A stretch of 64,000 bases of DNA from Saprospiraceae bacterium (GTDB lineage: Bacteria > Bacteroidota > Bacteroidia > Chitinophagales > Saprospiraceae). Of this stretch, positions 36,739-46,575 are shown piece after piece. The stretch spans positions 17,538 to 81,537 of the forward strand of contig JAHDGD010000001.1 of the NCBI GenBank assembly GCA_020627825.1, read 5' to 3'. The notes under the pieces were generated by a model. It searched no databases. It worked only from the letters and a program-made list of their open reading frames with translations, and was not told the origin of the DNA. Every line of letters begins with the position of its first letter. Position 1 is the stretch's first letter. A program made the translations under genes and the position numbers.

Positions 36739-38178
36739 ATGAGAATTTCAATGTTAATCATTTGCATATTATCATGCAACTGGACTTTCGCGCAAATGCC
36801 TAATTTTTGTGGTTCGTCACACGATGCTGAATCAGAAAAATTCCTAGATGCATTTTTTGCTGGTGAATTCAGCACCAAAAACAATGACGATATATTATGG
36901 GTTCCAATGACTATTCACTTAGTATCCCCTACGAATGGATCTACAAGTTATAATGAAAAAGATCTTGGAATTGCATTATGTCAATTAAACGAAGATTTTA
37001 TTAATACAAATATTCAGTTTTATTTATCTTCCATACGTTACATCAATAACGATACGTATTTTGATCATACTTTTCAACAAGGATTTCAAATGATGAATTC
37101 GAACAATGTCCCAGGTACAGCAAATTCATATTTGGTTTCTAGTCCAGCAGGAAATTGTGGATATTTTTCTCCATCAGGAGGAGCTGTAGCTTTGGCTTAC
37201 AATTGTACCGGTCAATTTTCGCATACCTGGGCACATGAAATGGGGCATTATTTTTCATTACCGCATACCTTTAGAGGTTGGGAAGGTGAAGATTATGAAG
37301 CGGGAGATATTGCGCCTAACTCTGTGAACGGTATTTTAGTAGAAAAATCTGAAGATAAAGATAATTGTGATAATCAGGCCGACCGTTTTTGTGATACTCC
37401 AGTAGATTATTTGTCTTTTAGATGGAATTGCACTGGAGACCAGGAAAGTCCTGTAATACAGACTGATCCTGATTCAATAGAATTCAGAAGTGATGGCACT
37501 TATTTTATGTCTTACAGTAATGACGCTTGTATGGATAAGTTCTCTTCACAGCAAATGGATGCAATGTCTGCAAACTTAGAGAACACGAAACCACAACAAA
37601 TTGATCATGAATATATTCCAGTTGAATTAGAACTTGATCAGATTTTTGGCACTTTTCCTATTAACGATGAAGTAGTTACCGATGATGATGTATTGCTTGA
37701 GTGGGAAGCAGGTGACCAAAATGTTATTGGTTATTTTGTTGAGGTGAGCAAGTTTATTGGATTCCAATTTACAGATTATGAAGTATTTGTTACTGAGCCA
37801 TCTTTTATGGCATATGATCTGCAAAACAATAAAACCTATTACTGGAGAATCACACCAGTGTCTCAACAGACATTTTGCAATAACACCTTCGAACCGTATA
37901 CCTTTCAAACCAGTTTTGTAACTTCAAATGAAGAGATTTCAAAAGATCAAAATATCACCATAAGTCCCAATCCAAATCAAGGAAGATTTATCCTTACAAG
38001 TGAAGAACAAATCAATGGAAATATTCGCATTTTCAGTACTACTAATCAAATGGTTTACAATGGAAAAGCAAGTCATTTAAAATCCTTGGATATTAATCTT
38101 GATGTGCCTTCAGGTCTTTACATATTACAAATAGAACAAGAAGGAAAAAAAATCAACAAGAAATTTATCGTTCATTAA
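36739..38178 (+). CDS. Second M43-type zinc metalloprotease with T9SS sorting domain
   Basis: A 479-residue paralogue of the preceding gene with the same order of parts: signal peptide (1-18, TFAQ), catalytic domain with HEMGHYFSLPH near residue 171, CDTPVDYLSFRW, the Met-turn region YFMSYSNDAC, a fibronectin-like domain (WEAGDQNVIGYFVEVSKF) and a type A T9SS C-terminal domain starting ISPNPNQGRF. Sequence similarity outside the motifs is modest, so the duplication is old or the substrate-contact surface has diverged quickly. Probably co-transcribed with the first copy. Confidence 0.87.
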   Translation: MRISMLIICILSCNWTFAQMPNFCGSSHDAESEKFLDAFFAGEFSTKNNDDILWVPMTIHLVSPTNGSTSYNEKDLGIALCQLNEDFINTNIQFYLSSIRYINNDTYFDHTFQQGFQMMNSNNVPGTANSYLVSSPAGNCGYFSPSGGAVALAYNCTGQFSHTWAHEMGHYFSLPHTFRGWEGEDYEAGDIAPNSVNGILVEKSEDKDNCDNQADRFCDTPVDYLSFRWNCTGDQESPVIQTDPDSIEFRSDGTYFMSYSNDACMDKFSSQQMDAMSANLENTKPQQIDHEYIPVELELDQIFGTFPINDEVVTDDDVLLEWEAGDQNVIGYFVEVSKFIGFQFTDYEVFVTEPSFMAYDLQNNKTYYWRITPVSQQTFCNNTFEPYTFQTSFVTSNEEISKDQNITISPNPNQGRFILTSEEQINGNIRIFSTTNQMVYNGKASHLKSLDINLDVPSGLYILQIEQEGKKINKKFIVH

Positions 38179-38190
38179 GCATTTGTATGC

Positions 38191-38212
38191 TTACTTTTGC
38201 GAAAAATCTATA
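38191..38212 (+). promoter_or_regulatory. sucC promoter core, TACTTTTG box
   Basis: A TAnnTTTG box (38192-38199) followed by CGAAAAATCTATA. The 22-base stretch is the same as that at 62477-62498 except for one base. It lies just before the sucC ATG (38219), which implies a leader of about 13 bases. Confidence 0.6.
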
Positions 38213-38218
38213 GAATAA

Positions 38219-39421
38219 ATGAATCTTCACGAATATCAAGGAAAGGAATTATTGGCCTCATATGGAGTTGCAATCCAAAGAGGAGTATTGGTAAATAATG
38301 AAGCAGAAATAGATGCTGCTTTAGCTCAATTAAAAGAAGAAACAGGAACTGATTTTGCTGTTGTAAAAGCACAAATACATGCTGGTGGACGAGGAAAAGG
38401 AGGTGGAGTTAAGTTGGGGAAAACCGAAGCAGAAATTAAAGAACATGCTGAGAATATTCTTGGTATGATGTTAAAAACTCCTCAGACACCAGGCGGACTT
38501 GATGGAGAAGGTAAACTTGTTCGTAAAGTTTTGATTACTGAGGACAGCTATGCTCCTGATTTCGATGCCTGTAAAGAGTTTTATGTTAGTATAATGCTTG
38601 ATAGAGAGCAAAAGAAAAACGTCATCATTTATAGTACGGAAGGAGGAATGAATATAGAAGAAGTTGCTGAACAGACTCCTCATTTAGTGCATAAAGAACA
38701 TATCCACCCTCATCTAGGACTTCAAGGTTTTCAAGCTAGGAAAATTGCATTTAATCTCGGTTTAACAGGACAAGCCTTCAAAGAGATGACTAAATTTATC
38801 TCAAAGTTATATAAAGCTTTTGTGGGAAGTGATGCTTCATTATTTGAAATAAATCCAACATTAAAGACTGGTGATGATCGAATTATTGCTGTAGATTGTA
38901 AAGTAAGCTTGGATGAAAATGCATTATTCCGTCACCCTGACCTTGCAGAGTTAAGAGATACCGATGAGGAAGATCCTACAGAGGTAGAAGCAGGTTCATA
39001 TGGATTAAATTATGTACAGCTAGATGGAAATGTAGGATGTATGGTGAATGGTGCTGGTTTAGCTATGGCTACAATGGACATCATCAAATTGTCAGGAGGA
39101 TCACCTGCTAACTTTTTAGATGTTGGAGGAACTGCTGATGCTGCAAGAGTGGAACAAGCGTTTAGAATCATTATGAGAGATGAAAATGTAAAAGCCATTT
39201 TAATCAATATCTTTGGTGGAATCGTTCGTTGTGATCGAGTGGCTCAAGGGGTTGTTGATGCATATAAAAATATAGGTGATATAAAAATTCCTATTATTGT
39301 TCGGCTTCAAGGAACAAATGCAGATATTGCAAAAACGTTAATTGATGAATCTGGACTTGAAGTTCATTCAGCAATCGAACTTGCAGAAGCTGCAAAACTG
39401 GTTGAAGATTTGATCAAGTAA
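38219..39421 (+). CDS. sucC: Succinyl-CoA synthetase (ADP-forming) beta subunit
   Basis: TCA-cycle enzyme subunit that forms the nucleotide site of succinyl-CoA ligase. The 400 residues are of normal length. It starts [17 protein letters not shown], has an ATP-grasp domain with [17 protein letters not shown] near residue 46, EINPT near 215, and the C-terminal flavodoxin-like domain with [17 protein letters not shown] and [15 protein letters not shown]. The alpha subunit gene (sucD) is not next to it, unlike in many bacteria. A terminator and a dispersed palindrome follow. Confidence 0.97.
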   Translation: MNLHEYQGKELLASYGVAIQRGVLVNNEAEIDAALAQLKEETGTDFAVVKAQIHAGGRGKGGGVKLGKTEAEIKEHAENILGMMLKTPQTPGGLDGEGKLVRKVLITEDSYAPDFDACKEFYVSIMLDREQKKNVIIYSTEGGMNIEEVAEQTPHLVHKEHIHPHLGLQGFQARKIAFNLGLTGQAFKEMTKFISKLYKAFVGSDASLFEINPTLKTGDDRIIAVDCKVSLDENALFRHPDLAELRDTDEEDPTEVEAGSYGLNYVQLDGNVGCMVNGAGLAMATMDIIKLSGGSPANFLDVGGTADAARVEQAFRIIMRDENVKAILINIFGGIVRCDRVAQGVVDAYKNIGDIKIPIIVRLQGTNADIAKTLIDESGLEVHSAIELAEAAKLVEDLIK

Positions 39422-39443
39422 ATGTAAAGTAAAGAATTTAAAG

Positions 39444-39480
39444 AAAGGTGCATCCATTAAGTTAGGTGCACTTTTTTTTT
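39444..39480 (+). terminator. Intrinsic terminator after sucC
   Basis: Imperfect stem GTGCA-CC / GG-TGCAC with a bulge, followed by T9. The T-run is shared with the left flank of the dispersed palindrome that begins at 39476. Confidence 0.72.
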
Positions 39481-39498
39481 GGGCTTAAAGCCCAAAAA
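39476..39498. repeat. Dispersed palindrome, exact GGGCTTWAAGCCC core
   Basis: Perfect palindrome with T5/A5 flanks between the convergent ends of sucC (39421) and the SF1 helicase gene (39542), merged with the sucC terminator tail. Confidence 0.85.
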
Positions 39499-39541
39499 CG
39501 CTTAAACCTGAATGCATCAATACTTTCATCCTCACCTTAGG

Positions 39542-41425
39542 TTAATAAGCCATGTATTCCCATGCAGAGGTATATATATTGTCTGCATTAACCAATTCAC
39601 TGAGTTTCCGATATAATGGATGTTGGGATAATGTTGCTAAGTCTCCTATCATTACTAACTTTCTTTTTGCCCGTGTCATGGCAACATTTAATCGTCTTTC
39701 ATCAGCTAAAAAACCTACATTACCATGGTCATTGCTTCTTACTAGGCTTATGTAAATGATATCTTTTTCTTGACCTTGGAATCCATCAATTGTGTTTACT
39801 TCTATTTGCAATCCATCTAATTCTTTGTCTTGTTCAATCTCAGACTCAATGAAATTTACTTGACCAGCATAAGGAGAAATTAAACCAATAGAATAAGGAA
39901 GTTGTTTTTCTTTCTGTGTTAATATATATTCTCTTAATAAATAATATTCTTGGGAGTTTTTATATGACTTCCTTTTTTCGTCCATTTCTTCATAAAATCC
40001 ACATCCACTCGTATCGATAAATTGAAATACTTTTTTATCATCTGGCAATTGATTGTTTAAGACTTGGTCAGCTGATTTTAGTTTGGATTCATAGAATGAT
40101 TCATTAGGAAATTGAAGAATATTAGGATGCATTCTGTATTGTATATTAAGTAAATAATCGTGCTCGATAACACCACTCAATCTATCAAGTAAGGTTATGG
40201 ACAATCCTTTATTTTCGGCTTCTTTGCTTTTTACAACTGGTGGCAACTGTTTGTGATCACCAATTAAAAAAGATCTTTTAGCTCTCAAAATAACATTCCA
40301 GCAAGAAGGCTCCATAGCTTGCGATGCTTCATCAATTATACAAGAAGAAAATTCAATATCATCTACATATGGATGTGCTGCACCTATGAGCGTTGTGCAT
40401 ATGACTTTAACCTCATCAAGGATAAGATTCTTTAATCGCAATTCAAGTTCTTTAGCCCATTTTCTCAATTCCTTTGCTTCTTTATACATCATACTGCGTT
40501 CTTGCCTTTCTTTTTCACCAAAAGAACGCTTGAATTTTTTTGCCATTTTTAAAGCTTCTTCAGCTTCTATTCTGGTCTTCTTAATAAACTTATAGTCAGT
40601 ATGAGAACGCATTCTTTCTTCTAAGCTGAGATGTAATAAGTCTTCATCAATTCTTGAAAGATTTCCTATTCTAAGTACGGGAACACCTACTCTATCCAAT
40701 AACAATGCAAGTAGATCAACTGCATTATTTGAAGGAGCGCAGACTAACACTTTTTTTTCTTTTGCTAATAGTTGCTGTACAAGTTCAATAATTGTCGTAG
40801 TCTTTCCAGTACCTGGGGGTCCATGAACAATACCAAGTTTTTCAGCTTGAAGTGAACCTCTTACAGCTTTTTTTTGAGCTTCATTTAATTTTTTATTAAA
40901 AAATGAAGAGACTGTAAAATCTATTTTTCCACTTAACTTAGAGGATTTTTCAACTTCTTTGACGATTGACTGTAAATGAGGATCTTTAACCGTTAATACA
41001 GATTCTAAAGCTGCTTTCATTACTTTGTATGGTCTTTCATCATACATCAATTCTACTCCTCTTAATCCGTAAGAAAAATCATTATCGTGAAGAATTCCAT
41101 CGTTTTTAATTAAAATTTTTGCTTTATTTCTCCTCACATAAGCTACAGTGCCATGATACTCATTATCTTGCCCCTCCTTGAAAACTCTTACTCCACTACC
41201 AGATCTTATTTTGTGTGCTTTATTCAAACCAGTAGTGCGCTCCACAATTAGTTCTATATAGTCTCCTACTGTGTAAGCCATTTTTACAATATCAATAGGA
41301 TACCAAGTAAGACCGCCTTCTATACGTTCTTTAATAGTACGTCGATTTAAAGTTTCTCTGAAGAAAAACTCTTCATTTTTTCTTTCAAACTCTACTGCCT
41401 CCAATAAATCTTTATACCTTGACAT
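39542..41425 (-). CDS. Superfamily 1 helicase, UPF1/IGHMBP2-like
   Basis: A 627-residue SF1B-type ATPase. An N-terminal beta-barrel (residues 60-140) like that of IGHMBP2 and Smubp2 precedes the helicase core: Walker A GPPGTGKTTTIIEL near residue 205, DEASQAMEP (motif II), GDHKQLPPV (III), LNIQYRMHPNI (IV), VNTIDGFQGQEKDIIYISLV (V) and LNVAMTRAKRKL (VI). Bacterial members unwind nucleic acids 5' to 3', with roles not well defined. Its ATG overlaps the stop of a 98-residue gene (TAATG), so a functional link is likely. It is convergent with sucC. Confidence 0.88.
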   Translation of the reverse strand: MSRYKDLLEAVEFERKNEEFFFRETLNRRTIKERIEGGLTWYPIDIVKMAYTVGDYIELIVERTTGLNKAHKIRSGSGVRVFKEGQDNEYHGTVAYVRRNKAKILIKNDGILHDNDFSYGLRGVELMYDERPYKVMKAALESVLTVKDPHLQSIVKEVEKSSKLSGKIDFTVSSFFNKKLNEAQKKAVRGSLQAEKLGIVHGPPGTGKTTTIIELVQQLLAKEKKVLVCAPSNNAVDLLALLLDRVGVPVLRIGNLSRIDEDLLHLSLEERMRSHTDYKFIKKTRIEAEEALKMAKKFKRSFGEKERQERSMMYKEAKELRKWAKELELRLKNLILDEVKVICTTLIGAAHPYVDDIEFSSCIIDEASQAMEPSCWNVILRAKRSFLIGDHKQLPPVVKSKEAENKGLSITLLDRLSGVIEHDYLLNIQYRMHPNILQFPNESFYESKLKSADQVLNNQLPDDKKVFQFIDTSGCGFYEEMDEKRKSYKNSQEYYLLREYILTQKEKQLPYSIGLISPYAGQVNFIESEIEQDKELDGLQIEVNTIDGFQGQEKDIIYISLVRSNDHGNVGFLADERRLNVAMTRAKRKLVMIGDLATLSQHPLYRKLSELVNADNIYTSAWEYMAY

Positions 41426-41721
41426 TAATCTACTTTCTTAAAAATAAATTTATGAACTTTCCCTCCATTTGCTTGAGAAACTATATACATATTCATAAAC
41501 TCATAGCCACAAGCATGCAAATAGTTCAATAAATCAGCTTCACTATTTAACTTAACTTCAACGCCCTGTTCATTTGTGATTTTTGTTTTGGAATTAAAAT
41601 CATGTCCTGCGTCAATTGTAAATAACATTTTTGTATGCCACGCATTCATACGAACATGAATAATCAGATATTTCATTTGAGGAATATCATCAATGCATTT
41701 ACCTTCAATATATAACTTCAT
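41425..41721 (-). CDS. Small protein of unknown function coupled to the helicase
   Basis: A 98-residue soluble protein without recognised motifs: MKLYIEGKCIDD at the start, a central KMLFTIDAGHDFNSKTKI and an end rich in Lys and Phe. Predicted alternating strands and one helix (ADLLNYLHACGYEFM). Its stop and the helicase ATG share an A (TAATG at 41425), so the two proteins are made in linked amounts. I do not know its family. Confidence 0.6.
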   Translation of the reverse strand: MKLYIEGKCIDDIPQMKYLIIHVRMNAWHTKMLFTIDAGHDFNSKTKITNEQGVEVKLNSEADLLNYLHACGYEFMNMYIVSQANGGKVHKFIFKKVD

Positions 41722-41870
41722 TTATTAACTTTCTTGTCGCAAGATACTCAAGTTCTTTTTTACATAAAATTAAAATGCTATAAGTTTAATATGAATATGA
41801 TACAAATTAATAAAAGAAGGTACATTAATTCCAATTATATAAAAATGACATTCAGTAATTCGTTTTTAAT

Positions 41871-43508
41871 CTAGAAAAAACCAGATGGACTTTTTATTTC
41901 GATCTTTTCACTACTTAAAGGATGTATAAAAGATAAACCCGCAGCGTGTAAGTATAACCTATCACTTGGTTCTCCATATAATACATCCCCCTTAATGGGT
42001 GCATTTAAACCAAGGTGATGAGCAGCATGTAATCGCAATTGATGTGTTCTTCCTGTTATGGGTTTAAATATCACCCCTATTTTATTCTGTGTATTTAAAA
42101 TTTCATATTTCGTTTGAGCATGTTTTCCATTGAGATCATAAACCTGCATTGGTCTATTAAGATAGGAAGGGCTTAAGGGAAGATTAATCGTACCTTTTTT
42201 TTCCTTGGGACTTACGTCCAAAAGCGCTTCATAAACTTTTCGTACTTGCCTATCACTAAAAAGCTTTTGCATGGCTTTATAGGTGAGCGTATTTTTTGCA
42301 AAAAGTAGAATACCACTTGTTGCCATATCTAATCGATGTATTGATTGCACATTAGGGTATTTTTTTACAAGTCTTGTCCATACTGAATCTTGAATTTCCT
42401 TTCCTGGAACAGACAACACTCCATGAGGCTTATTTACTGCAATAAGGTCTTCTGATTCAAAAATCACTTCAATAATGTAGTCCTTGCTACAAGATTTAAT
42501 TAATGGATTTTCTCTTACGGATATTCCTTGTAGCAAGAACGAAAGAATAGGTTCGCATTTTCCTCTACATGCTGGATATAATTTCCCATGTCTTCGAATT
42601 AATCCAGAAGGCGATGCTCCATACCAGAATTCTGCCATATCGATGATTTGATATCCATGTGTAAGAGCATATTGAATTAATCTTGGAGCAGCACAATCAC
42701 CTGCCCCAGAAGGTGGGTATTTCATTGTTGTTTCATAAAATAACTCAAGCAGATTCTTCCGCTCTCCTATTTTATTATAAAATTCATACTGCTTAAAAAT
42801 CCAATCTTGTAGATCTTTAGATAAATGGAGTCGTTCTTTCTTTAGTAAGTTTATTCGTTCATCTATTTCTTTTATTTTTTCTTTTAATTTACCTAGATCA
42901 AAAGCAGATTTATTTTTAAGATCTTTTATTTCAAAATGATGTCTTTGACTCTCCGTACTCAGTATCTTCAAGCCTTTTTCTTGTTCATCTAAAGAAGCAG
43001 ATTGCAATTCTAACCGTCTTATTTTTCTTTGGGCCTTAGCCCGTTTATGAAATTCCTTAAGATTATTTATTTTGTTAGTGTACTTAAGAAGAGTGGATTC
43101 AAGTTTTTCTTTAAGTTTTAGATAATTAGGCTCGTTTTCATATTGCTCAATTGAGTGATTAATGGCACTTATTGTTTCTTCTTTTTCTCGAAAATACCCT
43201 TGCTTTTCCAATAGATTGAAAACAGGTGGCACAAATCCTTCTATATAATTTTCATCTGCAATTCTTCCTGAAAACCCCTTTAAAAATCCAATTTTACCAT
43301 CTTTAGATTTTACGATCAAAACACCAAACATTTTCCCAACACTGCCATCCTTTTTCAAACCAAATCCATAATCAGGAAAAAGCAGAGGGACCTGATCTTT
43401 AAGATATTGAGCAATTTTTAATGTAGTAGAAAAAGGTGTGTAATAATGTGGAAATGGAAATTCATTGGGTAGATTGATATCTATGAACTCAGGAATGGGA
43501 TGAAACAT
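41871..43508 (-). CDS. RluA family pseudouridine synthase with long coiled-coil N-terminal region
   Basis: A 545-residue protein. The C-terminal 220 residues are an RluA-type pseudouridine synthase with the catalytic motif QSIHRLDMATSGILLFAK (Asp in HRLD), DLIAVNKPHGVLSVPG before it and GRTHQLRLHAAHHLG after it. The N-terminal 300 residues hold a globular part (GKIGFLKGFSGRIADENYIEGFVPPVF) and a long charged coiled coil (130-250), then a Cys-containing linker (GAGDCAAPRLI, YPACRGKCEPIL). This layout is found in a subgroup in the Bacteroidota and some gammaproteobacteria. The target RNA is unknown. Divergent from typA. Confidence 0.85.
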   Translation of the reverse strand: MFHPIPEFIDINLPNEFPFPHYYTPFSTTLKIAQYLKDQVPLLFPDYGFGLKKDGSVGKMFGVLIVKSKDGKIGFLKGFSGRIADENYIEGFVPPVFNLLEKQGYFREKEETISAINHSIEQYENEPNYLKLKEKLESTLLKYTNKINNLKEFHKRAKAQRKIRRLELQSASLDEQEKGLKILSTESQRHHFEIKDLKNKSAFDLGKLKEKIKEIDERINLLKKERLHLSKDLQDWIFKQYEFYNKIGERKNLLELFYETTMKYPPSGAGDCAAPRLIQYALTHGYQIIDMAEFWYGASPSGLIRRHGKLYPACRGKCEPILSFLLQGISVRENPLIKSCSKDYIIEVIFESEDLIAVNKPHGVLSVPGKEIQDSVWTRLVKKYPNVQSIHRLDMATSGILLFAKNTLTYKAMQKLFSDRQVRKVYEALLDVSPKEKKGTINLPLSPSYLNRPMQVYDLNGKHAQTKYEILNTQNKIGVIFKPITGRTHQLRLHAAHHLGLNAPIKGDVLYGEPSDRLYLHAAGLSFIHPLSSEKIEIKSPSGFF

Positions 43509-43576
43509 GGAAACAGTATTGTATACATAAAGAAAGTAAATAAAGCATATAAAGAAAACAAACTAAATATATAATC

Positions 43577-43584
43577 TATCTTTG
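43577..43584 (+). promoter_or_regulatory. -7 box (TATCTTTG) for typA
   Basis: TAnnTTTG match 23 bases before the typA ATG, continuing as TATCTTTGCGGGAAA, the extended form common in this phylum. Confidence 0.5.
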
Positions 43585-43607
43585 CGGGAAATTATGACAA
43601 TACAAAT

Positions 43608-45380
43608 ATGAAATCAATAAGAAACATTGCCATCATCGCACACGTAGATCACGGCAAAACTACGTTGGTAGACAAAATTATACAATATTGTGAGATAATA
43701 GATCCTAGAAAACAATCAGGCGAACTCATACTAGATAACAATGATTTAGAAAGGGAAAGAGGAATAACCATTTTATCTAAAAATGTTTCTGTAGAATATG
43801 AAGGTATAAAAATCAATATTTTGGATACTCCTGGTCACGCCGACTTTGGTGGAGAAGTAGAGCGTGTATTAAAAATGGCGGATGGCGTTTTACTTTTAGT
43901 TGATGCATTTGAAGGACCTATGCCACAAACTAGATTTGTCATGGGAAAAGCCCTTGAACTTGGTCTTAAACCAATAGTCGTAGTTAATAAAGTAGATAAG
44001 GAAAATTGTAGACCTGAAGATGTTCAAGGTGATGTATTCGATCTTATGTTTAATTTGGATGCAACGGAAGATCAGCTTGATTTTGTCACATTATTTGGTT
44101 CTTCAAAACAGAGCTGGATGAGTTATAATCATGAAATTCGAACAGAGAACATATCACCTCTTTTGGATGCAGTGATAAAACATATCCCTGAAGCACCATA
44201 TAATGAAGGAACAGCTCAAATGCAAATTACATCACTTGATTATTCTAAATTTCAAGGTAGGATTGCGATTGGAAGACTCCTCAGAGGAGACTTAAATGTA
44301 AATGTTGACTATAGTTTATGTAAATCAGATGGTGTAACAAAGAAAGTGCGGATCAAAGAACTGTTTTTGTTTGAAGGATTAGGTCGAAAAGCAGTTAAAA
44401 CTGTGCGCAGTGGTGATTTATGCGCTGTTGTTGGATTAGATGATTTCGATATTGGTGATACAATAGCAGATCTTGAAAATCCAGAAGCGCTACCAAGAAT
44501 TGCTGTTGATGAACCTACAATGAGTATGTTATTTACGATCAACAATAGTCCATTTTTTGGTAAAGAGGGAAAGTTTGTGACGTCAAGACATTTAAGAGAT
44601 AGACTTTTCAAGGAAACTGAGAAAAACCTTGCCTTGAGAGTAGAAGAAACAGATACTGAAGATAAATTTAATGTTTACGGAAGAGGTATATTACATTTAA
44701 GTGTATTAATCGAAACTATGCGAAGAGAATTGTATGAACTTCAAGTAGGTAAGCCACAAGTGCTTATAAAGGAAATAGATGGAGTTAAATGCGAGCCTAT
44801 CGAAAGTTTAGTCATTGACACTCCTGAAGAGTACAGCGGTAAGATTATTGAATTAATTACACAAAGAAAAGGGCTGTTGAAAGTAATGGAGCCTAAAGGT
44901 GATGTTCAACATTTGGAATTTGAGATTCCTTCAAGAGGGATTATAGGTTTAAGAAATAACTTACTTACTGTTAGTGCAGGAAATGCTGTCATTACACATA
45001 GGTTTTTGTCCTTCGAACCTTATAAAGGAGAAATCCCAACAAGAAATAAAGGGTCTTTGGTATCAATGGTGGAAGGTCAAGCATTAGCTTATGCTCTTGA
45101 TCGATTGCAAGATAGAGGAAAATTCTTCGTAGAACCAGGTGATCAAGTTTACAAAGGACAAGTTTTAGGTGAGCATACAAGAGAAAACGACCTAGGTGTA
45201 AATGTGATAAAAGGTAAAAAATTAACCAATATGCGTTCATCAGGTGCTGATGATGCAGCAAAACTAGCACCAAAAATTGTATTTTCGCTAGAAGAAAGTA
45301 TGGAATACATCAAGGAAGATGAATACCTTGAAGTAACGCCAGAAAATTTAAGAATGAGAAAAATCCAATATAAGTTGTGA
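43608..45380 (+). CDS. typA: Ribosome-associated GTPase TypA/BipA
   Basis: A 590-residue translational GTPase. G1 is [14 protein letters not shown] at residue 9, G2 is in [14 protein letters not shown]3 is [15 protein letters not shown]4 is [15 protein letters not shown] and G5 is near FGSSKQSWM. Domains II, III, V and the TypA-specific C-terminal domain (ending [12 protein letters not shown]) are all present. It acts on the 50S subunit in ribosome assembly and in growth at low temperature or stress. The end overlaps the GTG of the following gene (GTGA), so they are coupled. Confidence 0.97.
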   Translation: MKSIRNIAIIAHVDHGKTTLVDKIIQYCEIIDPRKQSGELILDNNDLERERGITILSKNVSVEYEGIKINILDTPGHADFGGEVERVLKMADGVLLLVDAFEGPMPQTRFVMGKALELGLKPIVVVNKVDKENCRPEDVQGDVFDLMFNLDATEDQLDFVTLFGSSKQSWMSYNHEIRTENISPLLDAVIKHIPEAPYNEGTAQMQITSLDYSKFQGRIAIGRLLRGDLNVNVDYSLCKSDGVTKKVRIKELFLFEGLGRKAVKTVRSGDLCAVVGLDDFDIGDTIADLENPEALPRIAVDEPTMSMLFTINNSPFFGKEGKFVTSRHLRDRLFKETEKNLALRVEETDTEDKFNVYGRGILHLSVLIETMRRELYELQVGKPQVLIKEIDGVKCEPIESLVIDTPEEYSGKIIELITQRKGLLKVMEPKGDVQHLEFEIPSRGIIGLRNNLLTVSAGNAVITHRFLSFEPYKGEIPTRNKGSLVSMVEGQALAYALDRLQDRGKFFVEPGDQVYKGQVLGEHTRENDLGVNVIKGKKLTNMRSSGADDAAKLAPKIVFSLEESMEYIKEDEYLEVTPENLRMRKIQYKL

Positions 45381-46573
45381 AAATAGCCATCATAAGAGAA
45401 GAAAAAACACCTCCTGATTCGCGTGTACCTTTAGCTCCTTTTCAAGTAGCCGATCTTCTTAAAAAAGGATATCACATTGAAGTCCAACGATCACCAAATC
45501 GATGTTTTAAAGATGCTGAATATGAGGCTCTGGGTATTCCATTAATTGATGAAATTACAGATCAAGAATATTTATTAGGTGTAAAAGAAGTTCCAGTAAA
45601 AAATATTTTACCGGGAAAGACCTACTTTATGTTTAGCCACACCATAAAAGAACAGCCATACAATGCCTCGTTACTACGTAAAATTATTGACGAAAAATCA
45701 AGTTTAATCGATTATGAGGTTTTGGTAAACAAAGAAGACAAACGAGTTATTGCATTCGGTAAGTTTGCTGGTATGGTTGGCGCTCATAATGCATTGTATA
45801 CTTATGGCAAACAAAGTAGTTTGTTTGACCTTCCTAGGATGAATGCACTTGATGATTATGCCGCTGCAAAAGATTTATACAAAAACACTTCCCTACCAAA
45901 GATCAAGATTGTTCTTACTGGTACTGGAAGAGTCAGCAATGGGTCAGCAATGGTATTAGAAGACATGGGTATTCAAAAAGTCACTCCTCTTAGTTTTGTT
46001 ACGGAGACTTTTGATTATCCTGTATTTACACAATTAAGCTCTTTCTATTACGCTAAAAGAAAAGACGGTAAAGTCTTTGATGATATTCAAGATTTTTATA
46101 CCAATCCATCTCATTACGAAAGTGATTTTCATCACTTTATAAAACATGCGGATATATTTATAAATGGAATTTATTGGCATCCTGAAGCTCCTGCATTTTT
46201 TACTGTAGACCAAATGCAATCCAATGATTTTTCAATACAAGTAATTGCTGATGTAACCTGTGACATTGCACCAGAAGCAAGTATACCTAGTACATTAAGA
46301 CCTTCTACAATTGCAGAACCTGTCTATGGGTATGATCCACATTCAAATGTTGAAATCGATCCTTATTCAGGGGGTATAGACGTAATGGCTATAGATAATT
46401 TACCGAATGAATTACCAAAAGATGCATCTGTTGCCTTTGGAAATATGTTTATAAATGAAATATTGAAACCGCTTGAAAACGGAGATGATTCCATTATAAA
46501 ACGAGGTACTATAGTGGACCAAGGTAATCTTACTGATAAGTTTAAATATCTATCGAATTACGCAGGGCTATAG
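45377..46573 (+). CDS. Saccharopine dehydrogenase / alanine dehydrogenase-like oxidoreductase
   Basis: A 398-residue enzyme of the AlaDH/PNT N-terminal fold. The start [19 protein letters not shown] and the middle IVLTGTGRVSNGSAMVLEDMGI (Rossmann) are like the LYS1-type saccharopine dehydrogenases (NAD, lysine-forming). STIAEPVYGY and SGGIDVMAIDNLPNELP are also characteristic. It may interconvert saccharopine or a related opine-type amino acid; the reaction is an inference. It starts at a GTG overlapping the typA stop by four bases, an odd partner for a metabolic enzyme. Confidence 0.76.
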   Translation: MKIAIIREEKTPPDSRVPLAPFQVADLLKKGYHIEVQRSPNRCFKDAEYEALGIPLIDEITDQEYLLGVKEVPVKNILPGKTYFMFSHTIKEQPYNASLLRKIIDEKSSLIDYEVLVNKEDKRVIAFGKFAGMVGAHNALYTYGKQSSLFDLPRMNALDDYAAAKDLYKNTSLPKIKIVLTGTGRVSNGSAMVLEDMGIQKVTPLSFVTETFDYPVFTQLSSFYYAKRKDGKVFDDIQDFYTNPSHYESDFHHFIKHADIFINGIYWHPEAPAFFTVDQMQSNDFSIQVIADVTCDIAPEASIPSTLRPSTIAEPVYGYDPHSNVEIDPYSGGIDVMAIDNLPNELPKDASVAFGNMFINEILKPLENGDDSIIKRGTIVDQGNLTDKFKYLSNYAGL

Positions 46574-46575
46574 AT

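Noticed and set aside
39542..41721. Anti-phage defence operon based on the SF1 helicase and small protein
   Set aside because: No nuclease, sensor or toxin domain and no other defence genes nearby; core-genome neighbours (sucC, typA).
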